Positions 29,737 to 44,583 of a stretch of 64,000 nucleotides of DNA are shown here, piece by piece. The stretch is taken from positions 34,844,457 through 34,908,456 of the forward strand of contig NC_133565.1 of assembly GCF_048773025.1 (NCBI RefSeq), in the 5' to 3' direction. Origin of the DNA: Camelus bactrianus. Its lineage: Eukaryota > Chordata > Mammalia > Artiodactyla > Camelidae. Every line of letters starts with the position of its first letter. The stretch's first letter is position 1. The notes under the pieces are model-generated. The model ran no database searches, was not told where the DNA came from, and was given only the letters and a program-made list of their open reading frames with translations. A program made the position numbers and the translations under genes.

Positions 29737-32700
29737 GGAGGCCTGACAAATTCCTCCAGTGCGTTTTATCACGAGGTCACTTCATGCATGCTGTATTCTC
29801 AACAGCACCCTTGAACCCCTTCGGCCATCAGTCCTCTGCAGGAGTCTTACAGCTGGAGCCAGCTCACCCAAGGAGCAAATTCCTTGGCCAGGCTGGACCC
29901 GGGATTGGTCTTTGCAAACAAGATCCCAGCTGATTCTTATGCACACAAAAGCCTGCGAGTCACTGTTTTATGGCCTCTACCGTTTAGAAATCAGGACCGT
30001 CCCAGCCTCACGCTCCCCCAGACCAAGCAGGCTGAGTCCAGGGTGCCCCGACTAGGGAATCTGCTTGAGGGCTGAGCCCGGCGCCTGGTGCCCAGCAGAG
30101 GGCCCGGGGTGCCAGTGGCAGGAAAGCTGATGTGCGGATGCAGCCCCTACCTGGAGCTCCACGACTCACCATGCTCCATTCTGTGCTGAACCACTTGGCC
30201 CCGCAAGGCTTGAGGTGGCAGGATTGCTGGCTGGGGGGTTTCTCCAGGAAGGAACACTCACGGGGGTCCAGCACTTCAAAGGTGTCTGCGTTCTTCCTAA
30301 CACAGATCACCTCCCTCTGCTGGGTTCCGCTGCCACACTCGATGGAACACTGCAGAAAGTAGCAGAGGGAGACGGGTGTCACATGCGGGAAAGGGGACCA
30401 GGGCTCCTGTCCGCTGAGGGACGTTCCCCGGAGCTTTCCACCATGGAGTCAGCGAGGAAGAGCCCCAGGGCGCCGGGAAGCGTATCTGGAGGAGAAGCCG
30501 CACGCAGGTTCCAGTTTTCCCGACAGTTCTGTGTCTGGAAGGAGAGTGGGCGCCCTGAGTTTCCGCAGCCTGAGATGCTGGACGCTGAGACCCTGGTGCC
30601 CTGGTGCCCCCCAGCCTTTCCCACAGGAACACGCCAGCCAGTCGATCTGGTGGTTTTGTCGGGTAGACTCTGACACCTCTCACTGTGGATCAGTGAACTG
30701 ACTTGCTGGTTTATCTGCTGGGTTTTTAGGAGGCAGACACTGGGAACGAATTGGTTTCCCAGAGTCTGCGTGCCTGTGGATAAAGGGCTAAATGAAAATT
30801 CTGTGGGACACACGAAGCTCGGAAGAAGACCACAGACTTGAGACACCGTCAGCCCTCCTGCGGTCAGCCCTCCGCCCCCTGTTGGAAGGCAGGAAGCCTC
30901 TGACTGTCCGACCGCCTGACTTCCTAACCTGGAGCCAAGCTTGCTGGGGTCGTGGCCACAAAGAGGCCGGTCAGACATTTCCACGTCTCGGTGCGTTTTG
31001 TTAGGTTATAGAAATACGGTGCATGTAACTGCTCATAAATTACTCCGTTTCATATCTATTACTTTGTAAAAAAATGTTTCTTGTTCACATTTGGTTTACT
31101 CTTAATACTTTTTGATTAAAAATTTTTACAAGCTGTGATCTATATAATTTTAAAGACTTTAAAGAATCTACTCCCTTTATGAAAAGCCTGTTAAAAACGT
31201 CTACGGCTGCAACTCTTAATATTAGCCTCGCTTCCACAGCAGGTACATGCGAAACAAAGACGGGGGGAACCCACGTCACTGCCAGGGGAAAGAAACAAGC
31301 CTAGGCCCGCAGACCCTGGGTCAGCCGCACAGGCCACAAGCAGCACCTCCGTTAGCCATTGCACTTCGGGCCTTTTTTCTCCGCCATCTTCACAGACATC
31401 GGGAAAATGACAAGGCTCCTTAGTTTATTTTTCCCACTTTCTTCCATGTCATTAATTAATTAATTAATTAATTATGCTGGAGGTTGGTCCAATCCCAGCA
31501 TCACAGGCAGACTGTGTTGCAGCCACGTGGTTTGTGGGGCGTGTGTTACGTGGGGTTTCCCTGCACGTGATCCTTCTCATCTGCGTGTAACACTGCGTAT
31601 CACAATGTTAGTTTACTATTGGTTTGAAGTATATTTGTGTTCATATTTCTCTCAAGTGCTGCAGACAGTGAAGGAACTGGAGGCAGGAGGGGAGCAACAG
31701 GCTGCCAGGCAAAGGTCTGGCTTCTCTTGCAGGAGTGAGGTGCGTGCAAAGGGTCTGGGGGTGGTGGGGTGCTGGCGGTGGCAGGAGAACCTTGGACTGA
31801 AGTCAGGAGACAGGGAAACTAGTCTAGACATCGTCACTCAACAGTTCGGAATCTTAGGCCAAGACACTGCACCTCCCCAGGTCTCTACTGTCTCACCTGC
31901 AAAGGTGGGGGCAGGGACGGTTTGGAAACCTGCTCTGAAAGACTCCTGACTGCTCTGAGGGTCAGAGTCTTTGCTGAGTGTTTGGCAGAACTGCAGGCTG
32001 TGAAGACCTGAGGTGATTTTACGGCGTGTTTGGAAAGTCCTTGAAGATGCTAGGTAATTAGGAGTGAATGAGCATGTCTCAGGCTCCTCCTACCGTAAAC
32101 GCCCAGCAAGGGCAGAATCCGCGTGTCTAGGACCCAGTGCGTGGATGTGTGTGGGGGTATATGGGTTGCATGAGACAGTATCTAAAAACAGGAAGGCGCA
32201 CTCATCCTTGGTGGGCCAGAAATTACGGGGAATCTTTGGTGAAAAGACGGATGAAATTGAATTGAAGGAGAAAGTCACAGTCCAAAATGCAGGGCAAGAA
32301 ATCTCCGTGCTTTGCACTTTCTAGCAAAGAGGAAGGGGCTCAAGTGCTTCAGGTGAGGATGGCGGTGGACGTGCGGGTATGAGGAACAGGAGGGAGGCCT
32401 GGGGGCAGTGAGACAGTGATCGGCTAGGAGACTGACCAGGAGACTGACTGCGCCACGGAAAGGCAAAGCCACCTGCCCCTACTGGGAGCATTCAAGTCAA
32501 AGAGCAAAGGGAAGACATTTCCAGACGTTTAGGGGCTCAGAAAACTCACGGCTTACAAATCCTTGGGAAGATTTGTTGGATTATGGTCTCTCCCAAAATG
32601 AAAAAGAACCAGGAAGAAGGCATAGGAGACAAAAGCAGAAATTGGCAAAGACTTCAGTAAAAGCTACGGGTACTAAATGGAGATGGAGTTTCTTCTGGGC

Positions 32701-35700
32701 ATGATGAAAGTGTTCTGGAATCAGATCGTGGTGACAACTGCACAACTCTGTAAATATATTAAGATCACTAAATTACATACTTTAACAGGGTAAATTTTAT
32801 GATGTTGAATTATATTTTGATTAAGAAAACTTTGGAGGGGAAAAAAGGCATTTTAAAATTTAAATTAGTATTAGTATTTTCTATAAAATTAATTAACATT
32901 AATATGGAGCTAAATCCAGATGACCTCAGCATCGCTGTGGATGTACTGCAGACTGAGAGAGGACGTAAACAGAAGAACTTGAGGCTTCTGTTTTCTTTTA
33001 GGGGAGGACGTGGTTACTGATGCCTCGACGCTGATAGAAATATCAAAGTTTAAACCATATGCTAAATCTTTTTTCTTCTGTTATCACTAGATGAATAAAA
33101 ATAGGAATGATAACTCCCAAAATGTTAGAGGGGGAAAAGGAATTAAGGAAACCTGACCAACACAAACGTGTGGAAGGAAAGAGGGAAGAACCCAGCAAAG
33201 CACGGCAATGGAAAACCAAACAGAAGACACAAAATAAGGTGGCGGGAAAAAGTCCCTGCAGATAAGTGGTTACAATAAATGTGAACGGTTAAAATGCAGC
33301 TCTTGAAAAATAGAAACATGTAGACTGGGTAAAAATGAAGACAAAAATAGTCCCACATTCAAAAGACTTAACATAAAAAATGCATAAGAAGCTGACAGCG
33401 GTCTTGCAGGTGAAAATCAACAATAAGCAGCAGGATAACGCAAACACCAGATGAAACGCTGGCTCGTGGAGGAAAGCGCAGGAGGCAGCGCGGGGTCTAA
33501 CAGGGACGAGCGCTTCCCCTGAGACGTGGCAGCAGCCAGGCCTGTTCCGACACCTAAAGAATCCCTGCAGTCGGACTTTGGTGGCTCACTGATCCGAGAG
33601 CGAAGAGAGTGGCGCTGTCTGCTCAGACGCCACTGGGGATAAACGTGATGCAGATGCCGGGGCGGGCGAGAGGGCTGCTCCCTATGGTTAAAGGCTGTGA
33701 AAGGCCCCCAGGAACTAAGGAGGCCTAAGGGAGAAGCAAACCCAGAACCTGCAGGGAAGAAGGAAAGCTCCTGGGCATGAGTAACAGACCTGGAGGAAAC
33801 CCTCACCAGCGAGAGCCGGCTACTCTGCCTCCAGAGGAGAGAAGGCCTCCCCAAGCCTGCTGGGTCTCTGTCTCTCCCGCCGGCTTCTCCGCACCCGCAG
33901 CACGGCCCCTGCGAGGCCCCGTGCTCATGGCTTCCCAGGGGGTCTCTTCCCCGAGTCCACATTCAAAGTCCCAGCGAAGGACTCCGTTTGGCTCGGCTTG
34001 GGCCACACGTCCACCCTGGACTGGTCACTGTGACCAGGCTGGTGGGGTGTTCCAGAGGCCCATTCTCATGCAAACCACGCGGCTGGAAGGAATATTTATT
34101 TTTCTACTCTTAAGTCAGTTCATGTTTAAGATTTACTTTCAATAAATAAGCGTGCTGCATTTCATTTTCTTTGGGGATAATATCGAACTCTGAGGGCAGG
34201 GAGGTGCCGGCAGGCTCTGACCTTCTTATAAAGTCAGAACTAAAACCTTGCCCACCGTCAACCACGTCCCAACCCTTTGGATGGCAGGGTAATACATTCT
34301 ATGTTTCTAATCTTAGCAGAAATGAATGCCGCCTTCACCAGGATTCGCACGCTTCTCAGTTCTCCGAGGAGGTCTGCAGTCGACAGGAGGCCCACGGCAA
34401 AAAGCCCCGAGCCCTGATCCCGCTCCGCTTCCGACCCTGGGGGACGTGCGGGTGAAACGCACTGCTTCTCCTGCCTGTGCGGACGCTGTTCTGACCCGAC
34501 ATTACAGGTTCCCAGGGCTCTTCCCGGGGCCTCGGTCTCCAGGGCCACTCGGTGCGATCAGTGCCCCATACACACTCCACTTCTGAGTCACCCTTGGGGT
34601 CTAGATCCTCGGTGCTTTGCTGCCAACAATGAGATAGAAACACTGGCAGAAGAAAACAACAAGCACGGAGAAAAGGACAGTGATATTTAGTAAGTGCTCC
34701 CCGCATCCCAGGCAGTGGGGACCCTTTATCTGTGCCGCATCTCATGAAAACCCATTGACAACCCTAGGAGGCTGGCATTATTACCCTCATGTTTGGGTGA
34801 GGAAACAAGCTCAGAGGGGTTAGATTACCTGCCCCACGTCAGAGAACCAAGGGAAGCAGAGCTGGGGTCAGTCACCGCGTCTGTCTCCCTCTGATACCCA
34901 CTCAGGCAGCACTGGACGGACTTGAATTCTCTCTCTCTCTTTTTTTTTTTTTCCTGAATTTTCTATATTTTGCAGCTTGTATTATAAAGACATTAAAGGA
35001 AATGTGAGAAGAAAACATTTCCTATGTCGTTTATATAAAAAACTATACTCTGAAGTGGCTGAGACAGGGTTCATGTATTTTCATGTTTTGTTTTTCAGCT
35101 GCCATTATACCACACATAATTTCCATGTCTCCTTAATTGTCATTGTTGTCGCTACGTAACATTTGAACGAGCTGTGATAGACCATAATAACCCCAACCGC
35201 CCTGCTGTCAGGAACACCTCTGTTGAAAAAGTCTCTTTTTCTCCTTAAAATGAAGTCCCAAGAGTGGGGTGACTGGGTTAAGGCGAACGAGCATTTTTAC
35301 GGTTCTTGACTTTTATTGCCAAGTTGCTTTCCAAAGGGGTTGTATCAATTTACAAGGACAAGGCGTCCATTTTTTTTTTCAGGGTCTGCTTTTAAAGCTA
35401 CTTAAAAGAAATAAAATTCTATATGGAGCCAGAGGTCCAGATAATGTGTAAATCATGATTATCAGCCAAAAAGTCTTTGGAGAACCAGCCAGCCCTGGGA
35501 GCCAAATGCTAAATTGCCCAAGAACTCAAAATACTGATGGTAATCATAACAGGGCAAAGAGGGAACGCTCTCTGGGGGCTCATGTTCAATTCTGGAACAC
35601 TAAGGAAAAAATTAATTGATCAATTAAGTTACTTCATTCATTGCTTTACTGAAGTGTTCAGTATTATCGGTTCTTTATAAAGAACAGCCTTCACTTTGTC

Positions 35701-38700
35701 TATTTCTGCTCCTTTCCCCCAGCTTTACTGACACAAAACTGACAAATGATACAGTTAACGTACACACACGATGACATGATTTACGTCGCAGGGAAAGGAT
35801 TCTTACAATCAAGTTAACACATCCATCCCCTCACAGGCTTACCTGTTTTGTGTGTATATGGGAGAGCACTTAGGTTTCACTCTGTTAGTGTCAATTATAC
35901 AGTACAGTGTTAACCTCCTAAACTACAGTCACCACTTTGCACATCAGAACCCCGGAACTTACTCGTCTCATAACTGCTTTGTACCCTTTTACCAGCCTCT
36001 TCCCCTTTCCCCCACCCCCAGCCCCTGGCAACCACCATTCTATTCTGCTTCTCTGAGTCTGACGTTATTTCAGATTTCGCATGTGAGCATTTGCCCTGCA
36101 GTATGTGTCCTTCTGTGTCTGGCTTATTTCACTTGGCATAATGCCCTCCAGGCCCATCCATGTTGTTACAAATGGCAGGACGTCCTTTTTAAAGGCTGAA
36201 TAATATTCCACTGTGAACAAAGGCCACAGTTCGTCTGTTCATCTGTGGACACACAGCTTATTTTCATACCCTGGCTACCATGAATAATGCTGCTGTGAAC
36301 AGCGGGGTGCAGCTGTCTCTCCCAGGTAATCACCTTAGCTCCAGAAGTGGAATTGCTGGGTCACATCTATTTCTGCCTTTGACGCTCAAATACAGACACA
36401 ATTGGCTTTATTAAGAACAAAAATAATAGCAGTAGAAGTTACGATTTATTGTGCGTTTACTGTGTGCCGGGCACTGTGCCACATGCTTTGGACACAGGAC
36501 TTTGTTTCTTCTAGAAGTCGCCTCATATGTGCTGTCATTACCAGCGCTTTATAGACAAGGAAGCCCAGTGGACCTAAGCTCCCTGCGGGGAGAGAGATTT
36601 GTTTTGCTCGCGGATTTTCCCACAGGCTTGGAAGACGACAGAGTGGGTGCTCAGTAAGTACCGTTGACCGAACGAGGCTCCAAGAGCGTCAGAAGCGGCT
36701 TCTCCAGGGTCACGGGCAATGGACCCCGCATCCCCGGTAACACCGCGCCCCGCTTCCTGGCCCCTCTGCCCTGCTGCCTCTCGCCAGGGGCAGACAGACA
36801 CCCGCGTTCCGGCCACTCACCTGGCTCCAGCTCCCGGCAAACCACTCCACCTTGCCCGTGCAAGGCCCGTTGTCGCAGGGGGCGGCCTCCGCCGGCCGGT
36901 TGTTCCCGCAGCCCTCCAGTGGCAGGCTGCTGACGTGGTTGGTCATGCAGACCACCGCGCGCGTCCGCACTCCGGCCCCGCACTCCGCCGAGCACTGCGG
37001 GACAGGACAGGGCGCCTGAGAGGGGGGACCCCGCGGGGCCCGGGGCCACTCCCAAAAGGTGCAGAGGAGGACCGAACACTCCGGTTTCCTTATCAAAGCT
37101 TCTGTTTTCTTTTTTGTGCGTTGCTGTCTAGTCTTATAAAACCACAGCCCAGGATGAGTAATTACACGACCGCTGCGAAGCTGGGTCTGACTCCTCAGGG
37201 GGGAAGTCTCTCTGGAGCAAATAGCTTAAAAGGCATTAGAGCATGCCACCCCTAAGCATGCTGCTTTGGCATATTGATGATGATTATTATTTTAATGGAG
37301 GTACTGGGGATTGGACTCAGGACCTCACGCACGCTAAACACACACTCTGCCCCTGAACTATGCTCTCCCTTCCCCAGCAGTTGATTATTTTGAGCTGAAG
37401 GCAGTTGAGAAACAGCAGATGCAGGGAGGGTTCTCTGCCCTCCCCTTTGCTGCCTAAAAGCAGGGTGTAAATTTCCTGTGGGAAATTTCCACTTAGTAAC
37501 AGGAAGAGGAGAACATTCTTATTACTGATGACGGGGGGTTGATGCCAAGGTAAGTCTGCACAAACAAACCTTACTGAAATAACCCTCATCTTCCATCAGC
37601 TTCTCATCCACTACTCTACAATTTACTGCCCCTGGAAGCTTAGGCCCCTTTCCTTTGCCTAGTCATTTATAATTTATTGTCTATTATAAAAATGGTACAT
37701 AAGTCCTCAAGTCTAAACACTTCTTTGAGATTTTCACTTCTTTTCTATGAAGCCCCCTGTGCCATGTTAAAAAAAAATAACACCAAATAAAATTTATATG
37801 CTTTTCTCCTATTAACCTGGCTTTTGTCAGCTTAATTCGCAGGCTTCCAGCACAGAACATACGAGGGTACAGGAAAAGTTTTTTCTCCCCTACAGGCTCC
37901 GAAAAACTTTTCACGACTTACACTCTATCTGCATTATTAGAAATCTGAGACAATGAATCAGTCCCTTAGGTTAGAAAATATCCTTTGTTACAGTAATTGG
38001 AATATTCTAGGCTAAAAGTTGTGTTTTGGCTTCAGACATGTATTACGTGGTCCTTTTCTTAATATTAAACACTCAAGATATTTAAATTCTCCTAAAGAAC
38101 ACAAGGTAAGTCAAATCTATGTTATCATTTTTTCAAATCCTAAGAATATTTCTTTCCACGTAATGTCCCATGGACTTTCTGACTCAATTTTCTGCTTTCC
38201 AAATCAAGTCATGTGCATGCATCTGGGAACGTTTCCCACACCCCCATGTGCTTAACTGAGAGGGAGAATGTTAAGGACCAAGCCAGTGCCCACCGAGAGA
38301 ACACGACAAGGATGAGCCTGGCAGAGGAACATCACTTTATCATGCCAACTGCAGCGAAAAGCAAAACAAATGTAAACTGAAGGGAGCTGCCTGCACTGGG
38401 CTTGGCCCAGGAAGCGTCTCCGCAGGACTGAGGGGAACGGGGGTCCCTACCAGGCAGCAGAGACCAACCTTCAAAGTGAGGCAGTGACACACACTGTCTC
38501 TGAAGGATCTGCCTAAGGGAAGGACCAAACTCGCTGTGGGAGCCAGAAAAGGACCAGACTCCCAACTGAACTCCTGGGCTGACGGAACACAGAAATGCCT
38601 GGAATTCCTAGGCAGCTCTCTGGTGAGGACTGTCCTCTCACTCCAGCATCCGTTAAACGCTAAACTCAGCCCAGCTGCCCCTCAGGGACCATCCGGCTCT

Positions 38701-41700
38701 AACGATTATTCCTGAACTTCAGTTTTACGCATCATCTGTAATGTAAATAACTCAGTATCTTTACTTATTTTTTCCTTTGGAGAAAAACATCCTTAGAAGA
38801 AATTGGCTGTTAAAAAATTGAGGCTGGAGGGCTAAGATTTCTTTTTTTTTTTTTTTTCTGTTGTGATTAAAAACTGCACGTGTGTTTAAACTTGTCATGA
38901 TTTGCAGAACAAAAAGGTCCACGATGCCCCAGGCCTGACAGGGCCCAGCCTCAGCTGAAGGTGGCTGCAAGGAGTTTCCTCAAGTGAGTCAACAAGTCAG
39001 GAGACCCCTAGGGCCCTAGAAGTTTGAAAAGATTCAGGTTGTTTCCAATGTCAACTCAATCAGGTGGAGATTAATTTTAACTTGAGCAACAGGACACGCT
39101 CTGAATCTTTAAGTGTTCGTACACTTTGATGTCGTCTTCTTTCATCTCTCCCACGTGAGCTCATGAAATGGAGGCTGAGTCTCATTCCTGCCTCGCGTGT
39201 TGGAGACGCTCAGGACATGTTTACTCCTGGGGTGGACAGCCGCATAGTGCAGGCTAAAGCTTAACGGGGTCATTTTTATACAAAGCCCCCTCGCAAATGT
39301 GGACGGCTGCCACCAGCTGGTCATTCCTGGGGGGGCTGAACCGTTCGACAGGCTAACTGGTAGCTCGAAGGCCCATCTCACTGCGCCCCCTGCTACGTCG
39401 TGGTTTCAGGGGTGTGTGTCTTTCATGCTCGCTCTGCTACGTTACAGATGAGGAAACTGAGGGTCAGAGAGTCAGCAGCTTGCTCAAGTTCTAACCTGAC
39501 CTAAGGCCTTGGGGAAGTGGTCCCAAAGCCCCCGTGCCTCCCTCAAACCCAGCCACACCTTCTCCCAACTCAGCTACTCTAAAACTAGCATGAACGTTCT
39601 AGAGAAACAATCTACCCTGGGGGTAAAGCAAAATTACTCACTTACCACGTAGCGCCAAACTTACATGGCTTAAAATATCTTTCCCGAAAAAGAATAATAA
39701 AATATTCTCTAAACAGAGGAATAAAGTGCTCATTCTTTCCTCTATTTAGAATTTTCAGAAAAGGGTCCAATCCAGCAAGTACTTATGTGAAAATACAAAG
39801 GAAATTTACATTAAAGTGAAATTTATAAGCCTTTACTGGAGGGGAAATAAAGAACAGGGGGTTGGTTCAATCTTAGTAGTCAAACTGAAGTATTTTATTC
39901 TGATTAAGATCTGGTCATGCATGAAAGGTTTTCGATACCCTTAAAATGTTTACAATAAATACAGAAGTGAAAAAAGTGGGTTACCAAAGGATACGTATAT
40001 TATGATTTATATCCTTAAAATAAATATGAGTATAAAAAAGCTATAAACGCCAAGTATGTACAAATAGAAAAGAGCTTGGCAGCATACCTTAAATACTTTA
40101 AATTGTTATCTTCTAGTGAAGAGATGACAGGTCTGCTTTTCTGATTATTAAATATTTTTTATGATAGCATATGTTACGTTATGACCAAAGAAAGAATATT
40201 ATTTTAAAAGGAATCTTTCCAATATGAAAATGAAAGCCGGCATCATTCTTTTCATTCACTGGCTTACACACTAAATCCATCAAGTTTACCGTGAGCACGA
40301 GTGAGTTTCGGGATGACCAGGCGTCCAGAAACACGAAAGAATTAGTCGAAGAAACGGGGGATGTTTAGCCTGGATAAGAAGTGGAAGGCGTCCCTCGGTG
40401 TTTGCAGGGCGGCCGCGCGAGGAGAGCGCACTCAGATTTTCTACAGGGCCCGAGAGGGGGTCGGCAAGAGACACTTCGGTTCAGTGTGAACGGAAACCTC
40501 CTGACAGCACAGGCTGCACTAGAAACAACGTGTCTCGACACCCCGTGCACCTCTGACAGAGCAACCAGACCTGTGCCTGGGTGCCGCGGGGCTCCCTCGT
40601 GCTGGCTAAGCCGGGTGATTCTGAATCGCACCCCAGCACTGCTTCCACAATGCCAGGAGCTGCTGTACACGGTCGGGAGCTTGGAGAGGAGGGGTACCAA
40701 ACAAAACTGGGGTGAACGCTGCCCCACTCAGCTTTAGGGGCAGAAGTCTGCGTCAGCAGACACCTTTAGACTGGCACCTGCTTTCCGTGCGTTTCCCTTT
40801 GGCCAGTGCCTGCCTGATGGCTAATCTGCTGGCCGTTGCAGTCCACCCCTGAGACAGGAGGCACTGTGAGCTGCTCCTCCTAGAGGTCGGTCTTTGCATC
40901 AGGAAGTCTCTATCTGAGGACCGTCTTGGGGTTAAGGGACAGGGGCTGTAAGCCACAAGAGGTCGGGAACCCACAAGAAGCCAGATCACTGGGTGAGAAT
41001 CTCCAGGATGGTTCTGAATGTGGCGTGAGGGCTGCCACACAGGTCTGCTCCTCCTTTCTTTCTCAGTGGCAGTGCCCACTGCTGTGGGTCACTACTGTCT
41101 GATGAGAGGGATGGGACCACGGGGGCATCTTATGACACGAAACGAGTGGAAACCCATGTGCATACTTGCAGGGTGGACGCTCAGAACACTCAGTAGCTGG
41201 TCCCTGGTGGGCTCTGACTGCTTAGAATGGATGCTGGCCAATCGGAATCAACTGGCGTGGCGGTGTGGGTGCGAGTCTGCTGGCAGGTGACCGTTTACTC
41301 CTCTGAGCTTGAGATCTCGCACTGTTGGCCCAGCGATGCCCGGGGAACAGGACCCACGAGCTCAGCAGTGTTTCCTAAGGCTCTGTGCATTTGGCTGGTC
41401 CTCCACCCTTGCTCCAGGGCGGCCTCAGGCCCCCGGGAGCCCACCTCCCAGTGCTGTCTCAGACCCTGCCCTGTAAAAAGGTTTCCAGGTGACTTGTAGG
41501 CACGTTACAGTTTGGAAGTACTGTGCGGGATTCTGATAAGGGGAACTTTGCAGACCTGGTCTGAGAGGGAGGCACTAAGGACAGACTGGCAGAGGTAGCC
41601 AATCATGCCTGTATCCCAGTTAAACTTCCAAGGTCCTCTGGAGAACCCAGAAACCCAGAAATGGTTCATGAATGAGTGGCTCAGCCGCCCCGGTCAGAAC

Positions 41701-44583
41701 ACCCCCACTGCCAGCCAATCAGCAGCTTCCCCCCAAAACGGCAGGCCCAGCTCATCACCCCCCGCGCCCTCCCTCTCCCCAAGGGATGTTCTGTAACTGT
41801 GCTCAGTATTTCCCCCGAGTTTTCACTATGGTAAAATGCACATAAGATGGAATGTATCACTTTAATCTGCCCCAGCCTCTGAGTCGGAGGCATTTCCATC
41901 CACACTGTTGTGCAGCCATCACCACCGGCCAGCTCCACGACCCTTCTCTCTCCTGAGGTAAATCTGATTTTTGTCTTTGATAGATGAACTCCATCCCTAT
42001 TGGCTTCCCTGTACACGGGGAACCAGTGGGCTCCTGATGAACGATCTATGCCTTCGAGTTCCTCCTTGATGCCAGACATCAGGGGCCCCCAGGGAGGCCA
42101 GGCTCCTGGGGAGGAGAACTCCGTGGGCTGTTCTGAGTTCATAAGAAGCAGGGAAGGCGCCTGCCACTGGCTGAGCGCCCATCATACGCCAGGCACTCCC
42201 AAAATGTAGGTAGGAGAGGTGTGAGGTAATTATTCACTTTATTTAGAATTTCATTATTTAATATTCAAATGGATAGTGTGTTAGGAAGAATTCAGTGGAT
42301 TGTTGCAGCCCACGCCTGGATCTCGGAGCCCTCGGTCTTCATAAGAAGGCAGCAAGCCTGCACTATTTCACCTCTGGGCCTTTCCCCCAAGTCCGAAGTT
42401 ACCCTGGGGATTCTGCGCTAGCAGTGTGTCCTCACGTGGTTTGGGGCAGCTGGTGGCACGGAGCTGCTGCCCACCCGCCCCGCAGACCGCAGTCCACCCG
42501 CCGCCGTCCTTACCCTCTCGCTCCACTCGGTGAGGAACCAGCTCTTGGCGCAGGGCCCCATGTCGCAGTTCTCGATGTCGCTGGGCCGCAGCTTCATGTT
42601 GCACTCCTCATCGTCAACCACGTCCCCGAGGTTGCTCACACACTTCACGTCCCGAGTCCTCTGCCCCACTCCGCAGGGCACCGAGCACTGAAACCCAGCA
42701 AGCGCATGTCAGCGCAGCGGGCAGGGTCAGCCCCCGGGGACTCTCGCCACCCATCCCCTGAACCCAGGACCGGGGCGAGACCCCTGGGTGGCCAGGCCCT
42801 CTGCCATGCGATGCTACCTGGGGAAGATCCCGGCCCTGAAACTTCACACCTTTTCTCTCTAAGACCTTCTTGGATGTCTTGCCTACTTTGAGCCTCTGGG
42901 CCTCAGTCCTGTCATCTGTAAAATGGGAGAGCAGGACCGGAAGGAGGAGTTGGCTCTACCAGTGGTTGGTGGCCTTCACTCCACCACGCTGCCTGAGAGG
43001 GAGGAGACCTGTGTGCACATGACTCCCGGGGGCTCCCCCTGAAAGTCAGCCCTTAGGTCTGTCCGGCGATCAGCACATCCTATGGTTTGCCGGAAAGTCC
43101 TTCCAGAAACCCTCAGGGTGGGTCCTCCTGGAGACCCCAGGTTCTCCCATATCAGGTCTTGGAGGGGGGAAACGGGAGGGTGGCGGTGGGTCTCGGGGGT
43201 GGGGGAAATAGGAGTGGGTGGTGGGTCTTGGACGGGGAGCTCCCACGGGCGGCCCTGCCCCGCGTACCGAGGTCCAGTCTGTCCGGATCTGCCACTCGCT
43301 GCAGATCTTGAGCTGGCAGGTGCTGGTGGTGCCCGGCTTCTCCAGGTGCTGGCAGCGGTAGGGCTGCACTGTCAGGCTGTGGTTGGCGTACACCTGGCGG
43401 CACAGGACCTGGCGGTGCTGCGTGCCCAGGCCGCAGGTCTTGCTGCACTCGGACCACTCCCCAATGTCCCAGCTAGCTCGGGAGCGAGACAGCGAGAGGG
43501 ACAGGCGGGTCAGTCAGCAGGGAGAGAGGCCGAGCCAGCTCTCAGAGCGTCAGAGCCCTCGCCCTCGACCCCAGCCTGGAGCGGTGCCCGGCGGTCCGCC
43601 TACGGCCAGGGGCCCCGTAAAGGATGCAGCTTTGCTCCATGTGCTGTTTACCAGTGATCAGGGCTCAGATTCCATGACATTACAAAAAGCCGAGAAGGCA
43701 CAAATAATTTCTATCTAGTCAAAAGAGTAACTCCAAAGGCTAGTTTTATTACCCTATAGGACATGACCCACTTCGGAACTAACTTAGAACTCTTATCCCA
43801 GCCCTCCTTATTTTCCATTAACTCTTTTCCCGCCAGCTTCACACGTCCTCTCCTCCGCCATCCTGCTTTGCCATTTACTTAAAGAAGACGTCAGCGTGTG
43901 TTCACTGTGCCTTCAGATGAGAATTTTGATTTTATTAGTTTGAGAATTAGGGTTTTGACTCCTGTTAGGGCTTTTCCCCCTTGTTTTTAAAAAAATTAAA
44001 AAAAAAATCATTCAATAACCAGCCCGAGCTCGTGCCTGAGACTCTCCTACTGACTCCAGGCAGGTGTGCCGGCGACCTTCATCATCCCCTCTCTGCACAC
44101 AGCTCACCTGCGGCACTGACCTCCCTCTGTCTTCCCTGCCCAGCTAAGACCTAATTAATCGCTCGACTTTACCAAAGGCTGACCAGCTAATGGCCACGCG
44201 CTCTCGTGTTAACCCTGAAAGACAGGCGTGATTGCTCCAGACTGCATAGACCAAGCCTCCCGCTCCTAAATCAGAAGTGGGCTGACTTAAGAATTACGTC
44301 ATGTGCGCCACGAGGGCCCTATGCACAGGCAACCGAAAGTGGCCCGCTAAAGGTGACCGGAACAGAGAGGCTGTCTTACAAGGCTGGGCAAGGGAAGATG
44401 TTGCAGGGCTCCTCCTCGGGGGCCGGCTTCGTGCTCGAGTCACAGTAGCTCTCAGGCACCTCTTCGTGAGTGTTTCTGTGCACACAGCGGAAAATCGGGT
44501 ACTGCGATCCTGCAAGGACGGGGAGGACACACCTGAATGTGAGGCTGTGGATGCCAATGCACAGAGACCCAGGTGCAGAGCCA

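Larger units (their letters stand above)
27061..30169 (-). other. THSD4: THSD4 intron, right part, between TSR6 and TSR5 exons
   Basis: Non-coding. Holds an L1 fragment (28340-28745) and a long (AC)n microsatellite (29681-29731). 27.06-28.3 kb is AT-rich with nothing recognised; 28.75-29.6 kb shows no feature I can name. Confidence 0.6.
30350..36820 (-). other. THSD4: THSD4 intron between TSR5 and TSR4 exons
   Basis: 6471 bp. Holds a MIR (31765-31960), an (ATTA)n run (31451-31474), old L1/HAL1-like remnants (32500-33420), a MIR (34690-34880) and two minus-strand L1 fragments (35035-35370, 35705-36366), then a MIR (36430-36660). 30.35-31.4 and 33.4-34.6 kb show nothing I can name. Confidence 0.6.
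36995..42513 (-). other. THSD4: THSD4 intron between TSR4 and TSR3 exons
   Basis: 5519 bp. Holds a minus-strand Vic-1 SINE (37274-37375), an LTR-like relic (about 37600-37900), a short MIR-like core (39440-39500) and an L1 fragment (41805-41965). 38.0-39.4, 39.6-40.3 (AT-rich) and 40.3-41.8 kb show nothing I can name. Confidence 0.6.
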
